A DNA stretch of 64,000 bases, from positions 143,513 through 207,512 of the forward strand of contig LDYB01000018.1 of assembly GCA_001442985.1 (NCBI GenBank), in the 5' to 3' direction. A model generated the notes under the pieces. That model ran no database searches, was not told where the DNA came from, and saw only the letters and a list, made by a program, of their open reading frames with translations. Below, piece after piece: positions 35,489-43,421 of this stretch. The translations under genes were made by a program, and so were the position numbers. Every line of letters starts with the position of its first letter. Positions within the stretch are counted from its first letter, which is position 1. The stretch comes from Armatimonadetes bacterium DC (GTDB lineage Bacteria; Armatimonadota; Fimbriimonadia; Fimbriimonadales; GBS-DC).

Positions 35489-36820
35489 TCACTCCTTCGG
35501 GCGCTTGCGATAGCGCTCATAGAGGCGAATGTGCTTGCTGGTCATCTCAATCGGGCGTCCGCCAATCCAGACCTGCACCACCTGTGTGCGGATGTCCAGC
35601 GGGTCGCCCGTGGTTAGCATCAGGTTCGCGTCTTTGCCTGGCTCAATCGTGCCGAGCCGATGCTCCAGCCCCAGAATGCGGGCAGGGTAGAGCGTGATGG
35701 CTTTCAACCCCTCTTCGTAGGGCAGTCCGTAGGCGACGGCTGTCGCCACATGGTAGGGCAGGTTGCGCACATTGCTGGCGTCCCGACTGCCGATGCAGAA
35801 CAGCACGCCTTTTTCATGGAGCTGTTTAGCAACGGTGAACGGCTGGTCGTAGGGGCTATCTTCGCTGGCGGGCATGTTGTGAACGCCTTCCAGAATCACG
35901 GGCACGCCCTTTTCGCGGAGCAGGTCGGCAACTTTGGGCGATTCGGCACCGCCCACAATCACGATTCGTACTTTCTCCTCTTCTGCCCAGCGGACGGCAG
36001 CCTGAATTGCGAGCGCTGTGCTGGCACGCACGAAGCACGGCAGTTCGCCTTTGAGGATGGGAATCATCGCCTCGAAGCGGGGATCGCGTTCGTGGGCGGG
36101 CACACCTGCCTGACCGCGCGCCTCGTGAGCGCGCATGTAGCGCCGCGCGTTCTCAAAAAACTCTTTGAGCGGGCGCATGCGGGCTTCCCAATCGCGTCGC
36201 CGCGCCTCCGCCGACTGCGACGCATCGCCCGACGGCGCGGGGAAGTTCACAAACAGCCCAATCGGCGTTTTAATCACCATCTCTTCCCATGTCCAGCCGT
36301 CGAGGTTCATCACACAGCCCATGCCCGACAAAATGCCCCCCGTGGGCGCGGTCAAAACAGTCGTGATGCCATTCACCCGGGCAACAGGAATCAGCTCCGA
36401 ATCGGGATTGATGGCAATTTCGGCGCGCACATTCGGGTTGAAACTGCCTGTTTCGGTGGTGTCTATGGTGGCGGCGATGGAACCGATTTCGGTCAAGCCA
36501 AGCGTTGTGCTGGCGTCAATCAGCCCGGGGTAGAGATGTTGCCCTTTTGCGTCGTAGACCTGCGCCCCGCGGGGGATGGACACATTGCGCCCCACCGCCT
36601 CGATGCGCCCGTCTTTAATCAGCACAGTGGCGCCCTCAAGCGGTGCGCCGCGCATGGTGTGAACCGTCGCGTTGCGGATGGCATAAACGCCGCGCGTTTT
36701 CACAGGGCGCTCCAGAGAAGCGGAGTAGACGGGCGAGAGCGCGCCGCTCAGCGCCTTCTCGCCCGCAAACGCCACAATCGCTATCAGAACCCATAGCCCA
36801 ACGCCAACAAGTTTTCGCAT
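35489..36820 (-). CDS. Secreted amidohydrolase-like protein lacking the HxH metal motif
   Basis: A 443-residue protein with signal peptide MRKLVGVGLWVLIAIVAFAG and an amidohydrolase composite barrel (AIRNATVHTMRGAPLEGATV, LYPGLIDASTTLGL, GTIEPGKDANLMLTTGDPL). In active members the strand reads PGLIDAHTHLG; here both His are gone (ASTTL), and no other early HxH replaces them. It is probably catalytically dead, or uses another metal arrangement. The fold is otherwise complete. It heads the operon that continues with the GHMP kinase and the symporter. Confidence 0.85.
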   Translation of the reverse strand: MRKLVGVGLWVLIAIVAFAGEKALSGALSPVYSASLERPVKTRGVYAIRNATVHTMRGAPLEGATVLIKDGRIEAVGRNVSIPRGAQVYDAKGQHLYPGLIDASTTLGLTEIGSIAATIDTTETGSFNPNVRAEIAINPDSELIPVARVNGITTVLTAPTGGILSGMGCVMNLDGWTWEEMVIKTPIGLFVNFPAPSGDASQSAEARRRDWEARMRPLKEFFENARRYMRAHEARGQAGVPAHERDPRFEAMIPILKGELPCFVRASTALAIQAAVRWAEEEKVRIVIVGGAESPKVADLLREKGVPVILEGVHNMPASEDSPYDQPFTVAKQLHEKGVLFCIGSRDASNVRNLPYHVATAVAYGLPYEEGLKAITLYPARILGLEHRLGTIEPGKDANLMLTTGDPLDIRTQVVQVWIGGRPIEMTSKHIRLYERYRKRPKE

Positions 36821-36858
36821 ACCGCGCAGGGGATTCGGGCTATGGGGAGGGGTTCCTG

Positions 36859-37431
36859 CTATGAACCCGCCTTGCGCACGCGCTCGACATAAATCCCTTC
36901 GCGCGTGTTGACCTTCAGCACATCGCCGACCTCGATATGGAACGGCACCTGAATCACGGCGCCCGTCTCCAGTTTTGCGGGTTTGGAGCCGCCCGACGCC
37001 GTGTCGCCCCGGAAGTTCGGATCGGTCTCGGCTACAGCCAGCTCCACGAATTCGGGCACTTCCGCGCCCACAATCTCATCGTTGTGGTAGAGCAGGTACA
37101 CATCCATGCCGTCTTTGATAAACTTCGCGCCCTCCCCGAACTGGCTGACAGGTACATGAATCTGGTCAAAGGTGTGGGTGTCCATCACCACCCAGTCGTC
37201 GCCGTCGCGGTAGAGGGTCTGCATCTGCTTGCGCTCCAGAATCGCTTGAGGGAACCGCTCGCCCGACTTGAAGGTGCGCTCGAAAATCGCGCCGTCGCGC
37301 AGGCGTTTCAGGCGCACGCGCACAATCGCGCTCCCGCGCCCCTGATGCGATTGCTGGTACTCCAGTATCGTATGGATTTCGTTATCGATAATGATATTCA
37401 GTCCACTGCGGAAATCGCTGGTGTCTACCAT
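36859..37431 (-). CDS. efp: Translation elongation factor P
   Basis: A 190-residue three-domain protein that rescues ribosomes stalled on proline runs. ATG 37431 is the start: AAGGAGG lies 7 bases upstream and the length then matches the family. The loop tip that is usually modified reads HQGRGSA, with Arg32 in place of the Lys of E. coli. An Arg at this place is rhamnosylated by EarP in some bacteria and unmodified in others. No EarP or EpmA gene is in the window. The divergent galT-like gene shares the 70-bp promoter region. Confidence 0.96.
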   Translation of the reverse strand: MVDTSDFRSGLNIIIDNEIHTILEYQQSHQGRGSAIVRVRLKRLRDGAIFERTFKSGERFPQAILERKQMQTLYRDGDDWVVMDTHTFDQIHVPVSQFGEGAKFIKDGMDVYLLYHNDEIVGAEVPEFVELAVAETDPNFRGDTASGGSKPAKLETGAVIQVPFHIEVGDVLKVNTREGIYVERVRKAGS

Positions 37432-37467
37432 TGATGAACCTCCTTCGTTTTTGAGTTTGGCACCAAG

Positions 37468-37473
37468 ATTGTA
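37468..37473 (-). promoter_or_regulatory. -10 box of efp
   Basis: TACAAT on the minus strand, 36 bases before the efp ATG. It faces the plus-strand TACAAT at 37489-37494, so the two promoters overlap back to back. Confidence 0.5.
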
Positions 37474-37488
37474 CCCGACAGAGCAAGG

Positions 37489-37494
37489 TACAAT
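37489..37494 (+). promoter_or_regulatory. -10 box of a leaderless promoter (galT-like gene)
   Basis: TACAAT ends 7 bases before the ATG at 37502; there is no ribosome-binding site. Confidence 0.55.
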
Positions 37495-37501
37495 TGCACC
37501 G

Positions 37502-38476
37502 ATGTCGGAATTGCGCTGGCACCCGCTACTGCAGGAATGGGTTATCACGGCGACCCATCGTCAGGAGCGCACCTTCCACCCGCCGCCGGAATACTGCCCG
37601 CTCTGCCCCACAAAACCGGGCGCGATAGAGACCGAAGTGCCTGAACCCGATTATGAGATTGTGGTGTTTGAGAATCGCTTTCCGTCGCTGTTGCGCGAGC
37701 CGCCCCCGCCGAGTGTGGCGCCTGCGCCGTTTTCGCCCGTGCGCCCTTCGGAAGGCGTCTGCGAGGTGGTGCTTTACACCCCTGACCATCACGCCAGCCT
37801 GACCGACCTGCCCGTAGAGCGCATCGAGCAGCTTATCTGGGTATGGCGCGACCGCTACGCCGCGCTGAGCGCACGCCCCGAAGTGCAGTATGTGTTTGTC
37901 TTTGAGAACCGCGGGCGCGAGATTGGCGTAACCCTCAGCCACCCGCACGGTCAGATTTACGCTTACCCCTTCATTCCCCCCAAACTGGAGCGCGAGCGCG
38001 ACGCCCAGCGCGACTATTTCGCTCAACACGGCAGATGCCTGCTCTGCGACATCGTGGCATACGAGCTGGAATCGCAGGCGCGTCTGGTGGAGGTCAACGA
38101 TTTATGGGTGGCGTTCGTGCCCTTCTTCGCGCGCTATCCATATGAGGTCTATCTTGTGCCCCGTCCGCATCGGGGCGACCTGCTTGCCCTGGATGAGGAT
38201 GAGATTAGCCAGCTGGCGCGCCTGCTCAAGCGCGTGCTGTTGCGCTATGACCATCTCTGGGGCTTCCCGATGCCGTATGTAATGGCGCAACATCCCTGCC
38301 CCTGCGACGGCAGGGACTACCCCGAATGGCATTTTCATATTGAGTTCTATCCGCCCTATCGCACGGCGGATAAGTTGAAGTATCTGGCAGGCTCCGAGTC
38401 GGGCGCGGGCACTTTTATTAACGACACCCTGCCCGAAGAGACTGCCCGCCAGCTGCGCGAAGTACCGATTGATTAG
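37502..38476 (+). CDS. galT: Galactose-1-phosphate uridylyltransferase-like protein
   Basis: A 324-residue HIT-superfamily enzyme. The N-terminal zinc site CPLC (residues 32-35) and the active-site HPHGQ (147-151, nucleophile His149) are present. A second Cys pair occurs at about residue 180 (CLLCDIV). It exchanges UMP between UDP-glucose and galactose 1-phosphate, linking galactose to the nucleotide-sugar pool used by the clusters in this window. No other Leloir gene is adjacent. ATG 37502 sits 7 bases after TACAAT, and the protein aligns from there; upstream in-frame starts lie inside the efp promoter. Its end overlaps lexA by 4 bases. Confidence 0.92.
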   Translation: MSELRWHPLLQEWVITATHRQERTFHPPPEYCPLCPTKPGAIETEVPEPDYEIVVFENRFPSLLREPPPPSVAPAPFSPVRPSEGVCEVVLYTPDHHASLTDLPVERIEQLIWVWRDRYAALSARPEVQYVFVFENRGREIGVTLSHPHGQIYAYPFIPPKLERERDAQRDYFAQHGRCLLCDIVAYELESQARLVEVNDLWVAFVPFFARYPYEVYLVPRPHRGDLLALDEDEISQLARLLKRVLLRYDHLWGFPMPYVMAQHPCPCDGRDYPEWHFHIEFYPPYRTADKLKYLAGSESGAGTFINDTLPEETARQLREVPID

Positions 38477-39108
38477 ACGCCCATCTGCCCGTAGTCGCGA
38501 ATCAGCCCTATCACCTTGCCAATCACCCGTGCCTCTTCAGGGCGCACATAGATGGGTTCGTACGCGGGGTTGGCAGGCTGGAGGCGCACCCGGTCTTTTT
38601 CAAAATAGATGCGCTTGATGGTCGCCTCGTCGTTGACCAGCACCGCCACCAGCTCGCCGTTGTAGGCGGTCTCCTGCGGTTTAATCACCACCAGGTCGCG
38701 CGGCAGGATATGCTCGCCCGTCATACTGTCGCCTTTGACCCGCAGCAGGAAAGCGTTTTCCACATTGCGCACCATATCGGCAGGCACGGGGATGAGGTCT
38801 TCAATATTCTCCTGCGCGAGGATGGGCGTTCCTGCGGCAATATCGCCCACGAGGGGCAGGAGCCGCACACGCTCCGAGTCGGGCTGATAGTCGGGGTGCA
38901 GGATTCGGATGGAGCGCGCCTGACTGCCACGCTCGATGTAGCCTTTGCGCTGGAGGGCGTCCAGGTGAATGGCGACCCCACGCAGGCTTTTCACGGTGCC
39001 TGAATGCTGCTGAATCTCGCGCAGGGTGGGCGGATAGCCATGCTCGCGCGTATACTCCACGATGAACTGCAGTATCGCCTTCTGTGCCTTCGTCAAACCC
39101 TTTGCCAT
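38473..39108 (-). CDS. lexA: LexA repressor
   Basis: A 211-residue SOS repressor. Residues 1-70 are a winged helix (PTLREIQQHSGTVKSLRGVAIHL), and the rest is the S24 latent protease. The self-cleavage site is Ala92-Gly93 (IAAGTP), the nucleophile is Ser128 (GDSMTG) and the base is Lys165 (ATIKRI), all intact. It should block DNA-damage genes until RecA* triggers cleavage. Its promoter at 39207-39236 overlaps a candidate operator, suggesting autoregulation. Confidence 0.96.
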   Translation of the reverse strand: MAKGLTKAQKAILQFIVEYTREHGYPPTLREIQQHSGTVKSLRGVAIHLDALQRKGYIERGSQARSIRILHPDYQPDSERVRLLPLVGDIAAGTPILAQENIEDLIPVPADMVRNVENAFLLRVKGDSMTGEHILPRDLVVIKPQETAYNGELVAVLVNDEATIKRIYFEKDRVRLQPANPAYEPIYVRPEEARVIGKVIGLIRDYGQMGV

Positions 39109-39198
39109 GGTGAACCTCCTCAGGGTGTGCGCCCTCCCCTTATTGGGGAGGGCAATCGCGCTTCGCTCGAACGGCGTATGAAACGGTGGCTCGCACCT

Positions 39199-39216
39199 GG
39201 TAGAATATTTTACACC
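39199..39216. promoter_or_regulatory. Candidate LexA operator
   Basis: GGTAGAATATTTTACACC is an imperfect palindrome (GGT...ACC ends with a TA-rich centre) lying over the -10 box of lexA. The LexA box of this lineage is not known to me. Confidence 0.35.
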
Positions 39217-39236
39217 ATCATTTGTCTACCTGTCAA
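39207..39236 (-). promoter_or_regulatory. lexA promoter
   Basis: TTGACA (39236-39231), an 18-base spacer and TAAAAT (39212-39207) on the minus strand form a near-consensus promoter about 100 bases before lexA. Confidence 0.75.
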
Positions 39237-39273
39237 GGGTTTGGGGGTTTTAAGGGGCAAATTGGGGGTGAAT

Positions 39274-39639
39274 TCAGGGCGAATTTCCCGGAGTCGCCTG
39301 ATTCTCCTTACGCATCACGAAAACCTTGCGAGCAGGGTCCCAGCGCAGAAGGTGTCCGTGCTTTGCATACCACTCTTTCCATAACCTCCCGACACGCTTG
39401 CGCTGGTCGGTGGTGGTGCCGTCCCTGCTTGAGAAGCCAATCTGATCGTCCACCCCATCTCGTATTGTCGAGAGAAGCACCAGGCGCACACAGTCGCTGA
39501 CCGTGCTGACATCGTTGTATCGGAAAGCTTCCCAGCTGTCCGCTGCCCGATTGCGCAGGCATACTGTACGAACCTTCACAGGGGTCGTGTTGTCGGCTTC
39601 CTCAATCAAATAGGGCAGATACCAGCACAACCGTCTCAC
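39274..39639 (-). CDS. Hypothetical protein, coupled to the gene upstream
   Basis: A 121-residue basic protein with several Trp and Cys (VRRLCWYLPYLIEEAD ... RVGRLWKEWYAKHGHLLRW). I do not recognise it. GTG 39639 is taken as the start because it overlaps the upstream stop codon in the sequence GTGA, a common coupling arrangement. ATG 39672 would give a 37-base overlap. It ends just before the lexA promoter. Confidence 0.5.
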   Translation of the reverse strand: MRRLCWYLPYLIEEADNTTPVKVRTVCLRNRAADSWEAFRYNDVSTVSDCVRLVLLSTIRDGVDDQIGFSSRDGTTTDQRKRVGRLWKEWYAKHGHLLRWDPARKVFVMRKENQATPGNSP

Positions 39640-40091
39640 GACAACCCATCGCCCCAGAAGCCGCTTAGCCACTCAAGCATGTCGTCTCCCATGCGTTTTG
39701 GCACCCGACGCCACCACCAGCGCTCCAGGGAACCCTCAGCGAGCGGCGAGATGGGAATGGGCACTTCAAAAGTCGCTTGCACAAACCGCTCGTCTATCGG
39801 CGCTAATAGCTCAGCATATGCTTTTCGCCCCGCCTCTGAAAGCAGTTGCATCACTTCGTCGATGTCATCGCGCCGCCAGATGTCGTTCTCATAGTCTTCA
39901 ATCGTGAGGTTATATCCGCGCTCGATGTACGCCACCACATCAGACCAGTTTTCAAGCAAGCCTATCAGGTAGGACTCAGGCTCGCCCGAAAACACGACCT
40001 CATTCCCCAGGCAATCCACCCACTGCTTCTGGGACAGCCACGCTCGAACGCGCTCTTTATCTTCTGGGGTAAGGGTTAGTTCGTATTGCAT
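39636..40091 (-). CDS. Hypothetical acidic protein
   Basis: A 151-residue acidic protein starting MQYELTLTPEDKERVRAWLS and ending WLSGFWGDGLS, with a Trp-rich middle (LERWWWRRVPKRM). I do not recognise it. A G-run 6 bases before ATG 40091 may serve as ribosome-binding site; ATG 40097 is the alternative. It forms a two-gene unit with the next small gene. Its size and two-gene layout could suit an immunity or toxin-antitoxin role, but nothing in the sequence proves this. Confidence 0.55.
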   Translation of the reverse strand: MQYELTLTPEDKERVRAWLSQKQWVDCLGNEVVFSGEPESYLIGLLENWSDVVAYIERGYNLTIEDYENDIWRRDDIDEVMQLLSEAGRKAYAELLAPIDERFVQATFEVPIPISPLAEGSLERWWWRRVPKRMGDDMLEWLSGFWGDGLS

Positions 40092-40149
40092 GTTCATCCC
40101 CCACAATCTGATTGGCACTCCTTTCGGAGGCACTCACATCCCAACCCCC

Positions 40150-41184
40150 TCAATCGGGAATCAACATGCTCTTTACGGTGCGCCGTTCTTGCATTGCGTG
40201 GAACGCCTCGCGCCACTGGCTCAAGGGGAAGACGCGCCGCATCGGGGCAAGTCGCAGGTGCTGGCTCGCCATTAACTGAAGCACGCGCTCCCATGTCGCC
40301 CATGTGTGGCTGAAGGAGCCCTGCAGGCGCACCTGCTTGCCCACCAGCGGGTCTAAGCTGAACCCCAGTGGTTCGGGACCCCAGCCGACCTTGGTGATTT
40401 GCCCGTCGGGGCGCACCACGCGCAAACATGGCTCCAGCACGGCAGAAGTGCCCACGGCGTCTATCACCACATCCGCGCCATAGCCGTCCGTGTGACGGCG
40501 CACCCAGCCCTCAAGGTCGTCGCGGTCGGCGAACAGAATAGGCGCCACCCCCACCGATTCTGCCATCTGCAGGCGCGCGCCATCGGTGGAGAGCGCCACC
40601 AGCGCCGCCCAGCGCGGACTGCACAAACGCGCCATCTGATAGCACAGCAATCCTATCGGACCGCTGCCGAACACCACCACCGTGTCGCCCGGCTTGATAC
40701 GGCTCAGCTCCAGCACGGCGTGCGCCGCCACCGCGCACGGCTCCGCCATCGCCGCGTCTTCAAACGAGACGGTTTCGGGAACGCGGTGGAGCAGTCGCGC
40801 GGGCACTCGCACATAGCGCGTCATCGCCCCATGCGTGCCGTAGCCGAACCCCAGCCGATGCGGGCACAGGTTATAGCGCCCACTGCGACAGTAGACGCAC
40901 TGCTCGCAAATCACGGCGGCGGTTTCGCTCACCACCCTGTCGCCCACCTGCCAGCCCTGCACGCCCTCGCCAACTGCCTCAATCACGCCCGTAAACTCGT
41001 GCCCCAGCACCACCGGATAGTTCACCCGCCACGAGTGCGTGCCGTGATACTGGTGCAGGTCGGAGCCGCACACGCCCACAGCCCGCACGCGCAGAATCAC
41101 CTCGCCCGCGCGGGGGGTTGGCTCGGCAATCTCCCGCAACTCCACACTGCCCGGTTCCGGTGCGTAGTTCACCACCGCTTTCAT
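40150..41184 (-). CDS. Zinc-dependent alcohol/sorbitol dehydrogenase-like (MDR family)
   Basis: A 344-residue medium-chain dehydrogenase. GVCGSDLHQYHG and GHEFTG hold the catalytic zinc ligands (Cys, His, Glu). CEQCVYCRSGRYNLC is the structural zinc site, and VVVFGSGPIGLL is the NAD(P)-binding turn. This pattern fits sorbitol, threonine or L-idonate dehydrogenases. ATG 41184 overlaps the stop of the epimerase gene upstream (ATGA). The pair probably degrades or interconverts a polyol or keto-sugar. Confidence 0.92.
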   Translation of the reverse strand: MKAVVNYAPEPGSVELREIAEPTPRAGEVILRVRAVGVCGSDLHQYHGTHSWRVNYPVVLGHEFTGVIEAVGEGVQGWQVGDRVVSETAAVICEQCVYCRSGRYNLCPHRLGFGYGTHGAMTRYVRVPARLLHRVPETVSFEDAAMAEPCAVAAHAVLELSRIKPGDTVVVFGSGPIGLLCYQMARLCSPRWAALVALSTDGARLQMAESVGVAPILFADRDDLEGWVRRHTDGYGADVVIDAVGTSAVLEPCLRVVRPDGQITKVGWGPEPLGFSLDPLVGKQVRLQGSFSHTWATWERVLQLMASQHLRLAPMRRVFPLSQWREAFHAMQERRTVKSMLIPD

Positions 41185-41969
41185 GCCATCTGCTCCCGGA
41201 GAAACTGCGCGCACTTCGGCAGTTCGGTGCTCGGGTCGCCCGCGATGCCGCACTCCAGCGCCATATAGCCCGTGTACCCAATCGCTTTCAGCGCGTCAAA
41301 GCAGGCACGAAAGTCGGTATGTCCCTGACCGGGCAACAGGCGATTGCTGTCCGCCAGATGCACATGGGCGATATACCGCCCTGCCTGCCGAATCGCTTCG
41401 GGCATATCCGCCTCCTCGATGGACATATGGAACAGGTCTGCCATGATTTTGATGTGGGGATGCCCAACTTTCTCGCATATCGCCGCCGCCTGCTCCAGCC
41501 GACGAAGGAAATGGGTTTCGTAGCGGTTGAGCGGTTCCAGCAGGATGGAAGCCCCTGCTTTTTCGGCGGTGGGCGCCAGTTCACTGAGCAGTTTGCAGAG
41601 CAGTTCGGTTTCCAGCGCTTCGGGGCTGGCGAGCGGGCGCAGGTCGGGAAGGCGCGGCGCTCCGAAAATCGGCACGGTAATCACCCCGACAGCGCCCAGA
41701 TCGCCTGCCATAAACAGCAGGTCGCGCAGGTCTTGCATGGCGAGCGCCCGTTCGTGGGGGTTGGCGTCCAGCAGGCATCCGCGATAGCCCGCGCATATCG
41801 TGCTGACCTTGAACGCCGTCTGCTGGAGCGCGCTCTGCACCTCCGCGAGGCGTTCCCGCAAGCCCCCGCCCCACAGCTCAATCGCCTCGTAGCCCCACGC
41901 CGCAAGGCGCTCCATCCGCTCCTGCAGGCTGTTGCCCGGAACGAGATTCTCCTGACAGGCAAGTTTCAT
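41181..41969 (-). CDS. Sugar phosphate isomerase/epimerase (TIM barrel)
   Basis: A 262-residue AP-endonuclease-2-type barrel. Metal and catalytic positions typical of tagatose/psicose 3-epimerase and hydroxypyruvate isomerase are visible: LLEPLNRYE (Glu), IMADLFHMSIEE (Asp, His), HVHLADSNR followed by GHTDF, and ALECGI (Glu). The start is ATG 41969. GTG 41990 would add seven residues and its ribosome-binding site is too close. It is coupled to the dehydrogenase, which may use its product. Confidence 0.88.
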   Translation of the reverse strand: MKLACQENLVPGNSLQERMERLAAWGYEAIELWGGGLRERLAEVQSALQQTAFKVSTICAGYRGCLLDANPHERALAMQDLRDLLFMAGDLGAVGVITVPIFGAPRLPDLRPLASPEALETELLCKLLSELAPTAEKAGASILLEPLNRYETHFLRRLEQAAAICEKVGHPHIKIMADLFHMSIEEADMPEAIRQAGRYIAHVHLADSNRLLPGQGHTDFRACFDALKAIGYTGYMALECGIAGDPSTELPKCAQFLREQMA

Positions 41970-42047
41970 AGATACTTCTGTTCCCTGCACACCTCACGAT
42001 TCCTGCCTTACAGGCTATTCAGGAAAATGAGCAAGTCGCGGTTCGTG

Positions 42048-42250
42048 CCTGACGGCTGAAGCTGCTCTGTTGCAAGGATAGGGGCGTGAGCGTTCCGAGA
42101 CCCCTTCCTTCAGGTCTTAGGGGGCAGGCTTTTTGACAGGCATGCCGTCTTGGAACCTGTGCCATGACGGCTGAAGCCGTTCCTATAAGACGAAGCCGAC
42201 CTGCGTCGGCTGATGAAGCCAGCGGAGGCTGGCTTTGTTTATTAGGAACG
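42048..42250. repeat. ~200-bp dispersed repeat, copy 2
   Basis: Nearly identical to 20385-20586 over the full length, including the inner unit that starts GACGGCTGAAGCCGTTCC. Confidence 0.8.
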
Positions 42251-42262
42251 GCTTTAGCCGTC
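42166..42262. repeat. MITE-like inverted-repeat element (97 bp)
   Basis: Starts GACGGCTGAAGCCGTTCCTA and ends TAGGAACGGCTTTAGCCGTC, which is a near-perfect ~20-bp terminal inverted repeat. Inner hairpins pair AGCCGACCTGCGTCGGCT and AGCCAGCGGAGGCTGGCT. Confidence 0.75.
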
Positions 42263-42305
42263 GCTCTTTTGGGGCATCGTGGGTTCCAGAAGGTATCTTT
42301 GCAAG

Positions 42306-42458
42306 AGCCGCTTTAGCCGTCTCATTTCCCCAACGAAGCCGACCTGCGTCGGCTGAAGTAGCAAGCGCATCCCTGCGCTTGAGTTCGGGCAGGATGCCCA
42401 GGCTACGAAGAACCAGCGAAGGCTGGCTTCGTTTCATAGGAACGGAACCTCAGCCGTC
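42306..42458. repeat. MITE-like inverted-repeat element, longer form
   Basis: Contains AACGAAGCCGACCTGCGTCG on the left and GGCTGGCTTCGTTTCATAGG then ACCTCAGCCGTC on the right. The right end matches that of the element at 1733-1880. Confidence 0.65.
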
Positions 42459-42511
42459 TGGCGTCAACGCGGTGTAATTCTGTCGCTTGCTCGCTTTCAC
42501 TGGATAGCCTC

Positions 42512-43360
42512 TTATGGCCAGTTGTGATAGACCCCCGCCACCTGTTCCACAAAGGGTTTCGCGCGTTGTTCCATCGCACGCATCGTTTCAGGAGGGAGTG
42601 GCTTGAAGGTGCGCGCCGCCTCAATCAGCTCGCGCAGCTGGCGCATGTCGCCGGGCACAATCACGGCAGTATGAATCGGGTAGCTCAGCGCATAGTGGAG
42701 CAGTTCCGCCGCCGTGAACTTGCCCTCGCCCACCAGACGCCCCAGCCCCACCACTTTCATCACCGCCAGCCCAATCCCCAGCTTTTGGGCGAAGGGCAAA
42801 AACTCGCGGGTGAAACTGCGCGGGTGATGCACTTCCGACGGATTCAGCGGAAACAGCACCATATCAAAAGGAAACCGCTCCAGCATCGTTTTGAGAACCT
42901 GCGGGTCGTTGTGCCCCGAAACGCCGATAAAGCGCACCACCTTCTCCGCTTTGGCTTTTTCAAAGGCTTTCAAGGCGCCGTCTTTGGCGAACAGGCGCTC
43001 CACCTCGTGCGGATAGGAGACATGGTGGACAATCCACTGATCCAGCGTGTCGGTGCGGAGGTTTTTAAGGCTGGTCTGCAGGTCGCGCATGGCGCCGTCG
43101 TAGTCGCGGGCGTCGCTTTTGGTGCTGAGGAACACTTTGTGGCGCATGCCTGCAATCGCCTCGCCGAAAATTTGCTCGCTGGCGCGGTAGTTGCGGGCGG
43201 TATCCAGATAGTAGACGCCTGCCTCGATGGCTTCCCGAATCATGGCAATCGCGTTCGGTTTGTTGTTGGGGTCTTGCAGCGCATACGCGCCCCCCAGCGA
43301 AAACACAGGCATCTGCACGCCCGTCTTGCCGTAAGCACGCTTCGGCATCGTCTGCACCAT
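42512..43360 (-). CDS. Aldo/keto reductase
   Basis: A 282-residue NADPH-dependent oxidoreductase barrel. Recognisable motifs are GVYYLDTARNY (catalytic Asp and, later, Tyr of the AKR fold), KVFLSTKSDARDYD with the Lys, and QWIVHHVSYPHE. The cofactor site near IHTAVIVPGDMRQLREL replaces the usual SIPGTRN-type motif. ATG 43360 sits 6 bases after a TACAAT box with no ribosome-binding site, so a leaderless mRNA is likely; ATG 43348 is an alternative. The substrate is unknown. Confidence 0.88.
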   Translation of the reverse strand: MVQTMPKRAYGKTGVQMPVFSLGGAYALQDPNNKPNAIAMIREAIEAGVYYLDTARNYRASEQIFGEAIAGMRHKVFLSTKSDARDYDGAMRDLQTSLKNLRTDTLDQWIVHHVSYPHEVERLFAKDGALKAFEKAKAEKVVRFIGVSGHNDPQVLKTMLERFPFDMVLFPLNPSEVHHPRSFTREFLPFAQKLGIGLAVMKVVGLGRLVGEGKFTAAELLHYALSYPIHTAVIVPGDMRQLRELIEAARTFKPLPPETMRAMEQRAKPFVEQVAGVYHNWP

Positions 43361-43366
43361 ACCCTG

Positions 43367-43372
43367 ATTGTA
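43367..43372 (-). promoter_or_regulatory. -10 box of a leaderless promoter (aldo/keto reductase)
   Basis: TACAAT on the minus strand ends 6 bases before the ATG at 43360. Confidence 0.55.
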
Positions 43373-43400
43373 CCCTTTATTTATCAGAACTGGCGTCAGG

Positions 43401-43406
43401 TACAAT
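43401..43406 (+). promoter_or_regulatory. -10 box of the anti-sigma/STN/TM2 operon
   Basis: TACAAT, 15 bases before the ATG at 43422, with GGGAGGG between. It lies 28 bases from the divergent -10 box of the aldo/keto reductase. Confidence 0.5.
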
Positions 43407-43421
43407 AAAGCGGGAGGGACG

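Larger units (their letters stand above)
41991..42511. other. Repeat-filled intergenic region
   Basis: No gene. 42048-42250 is the second copy of the ~200-bp repeat. 42166-42262 and 42306-42458 are GACGGCT/AGCCGTC elements arranged in tandem. Confidence 0.75.
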
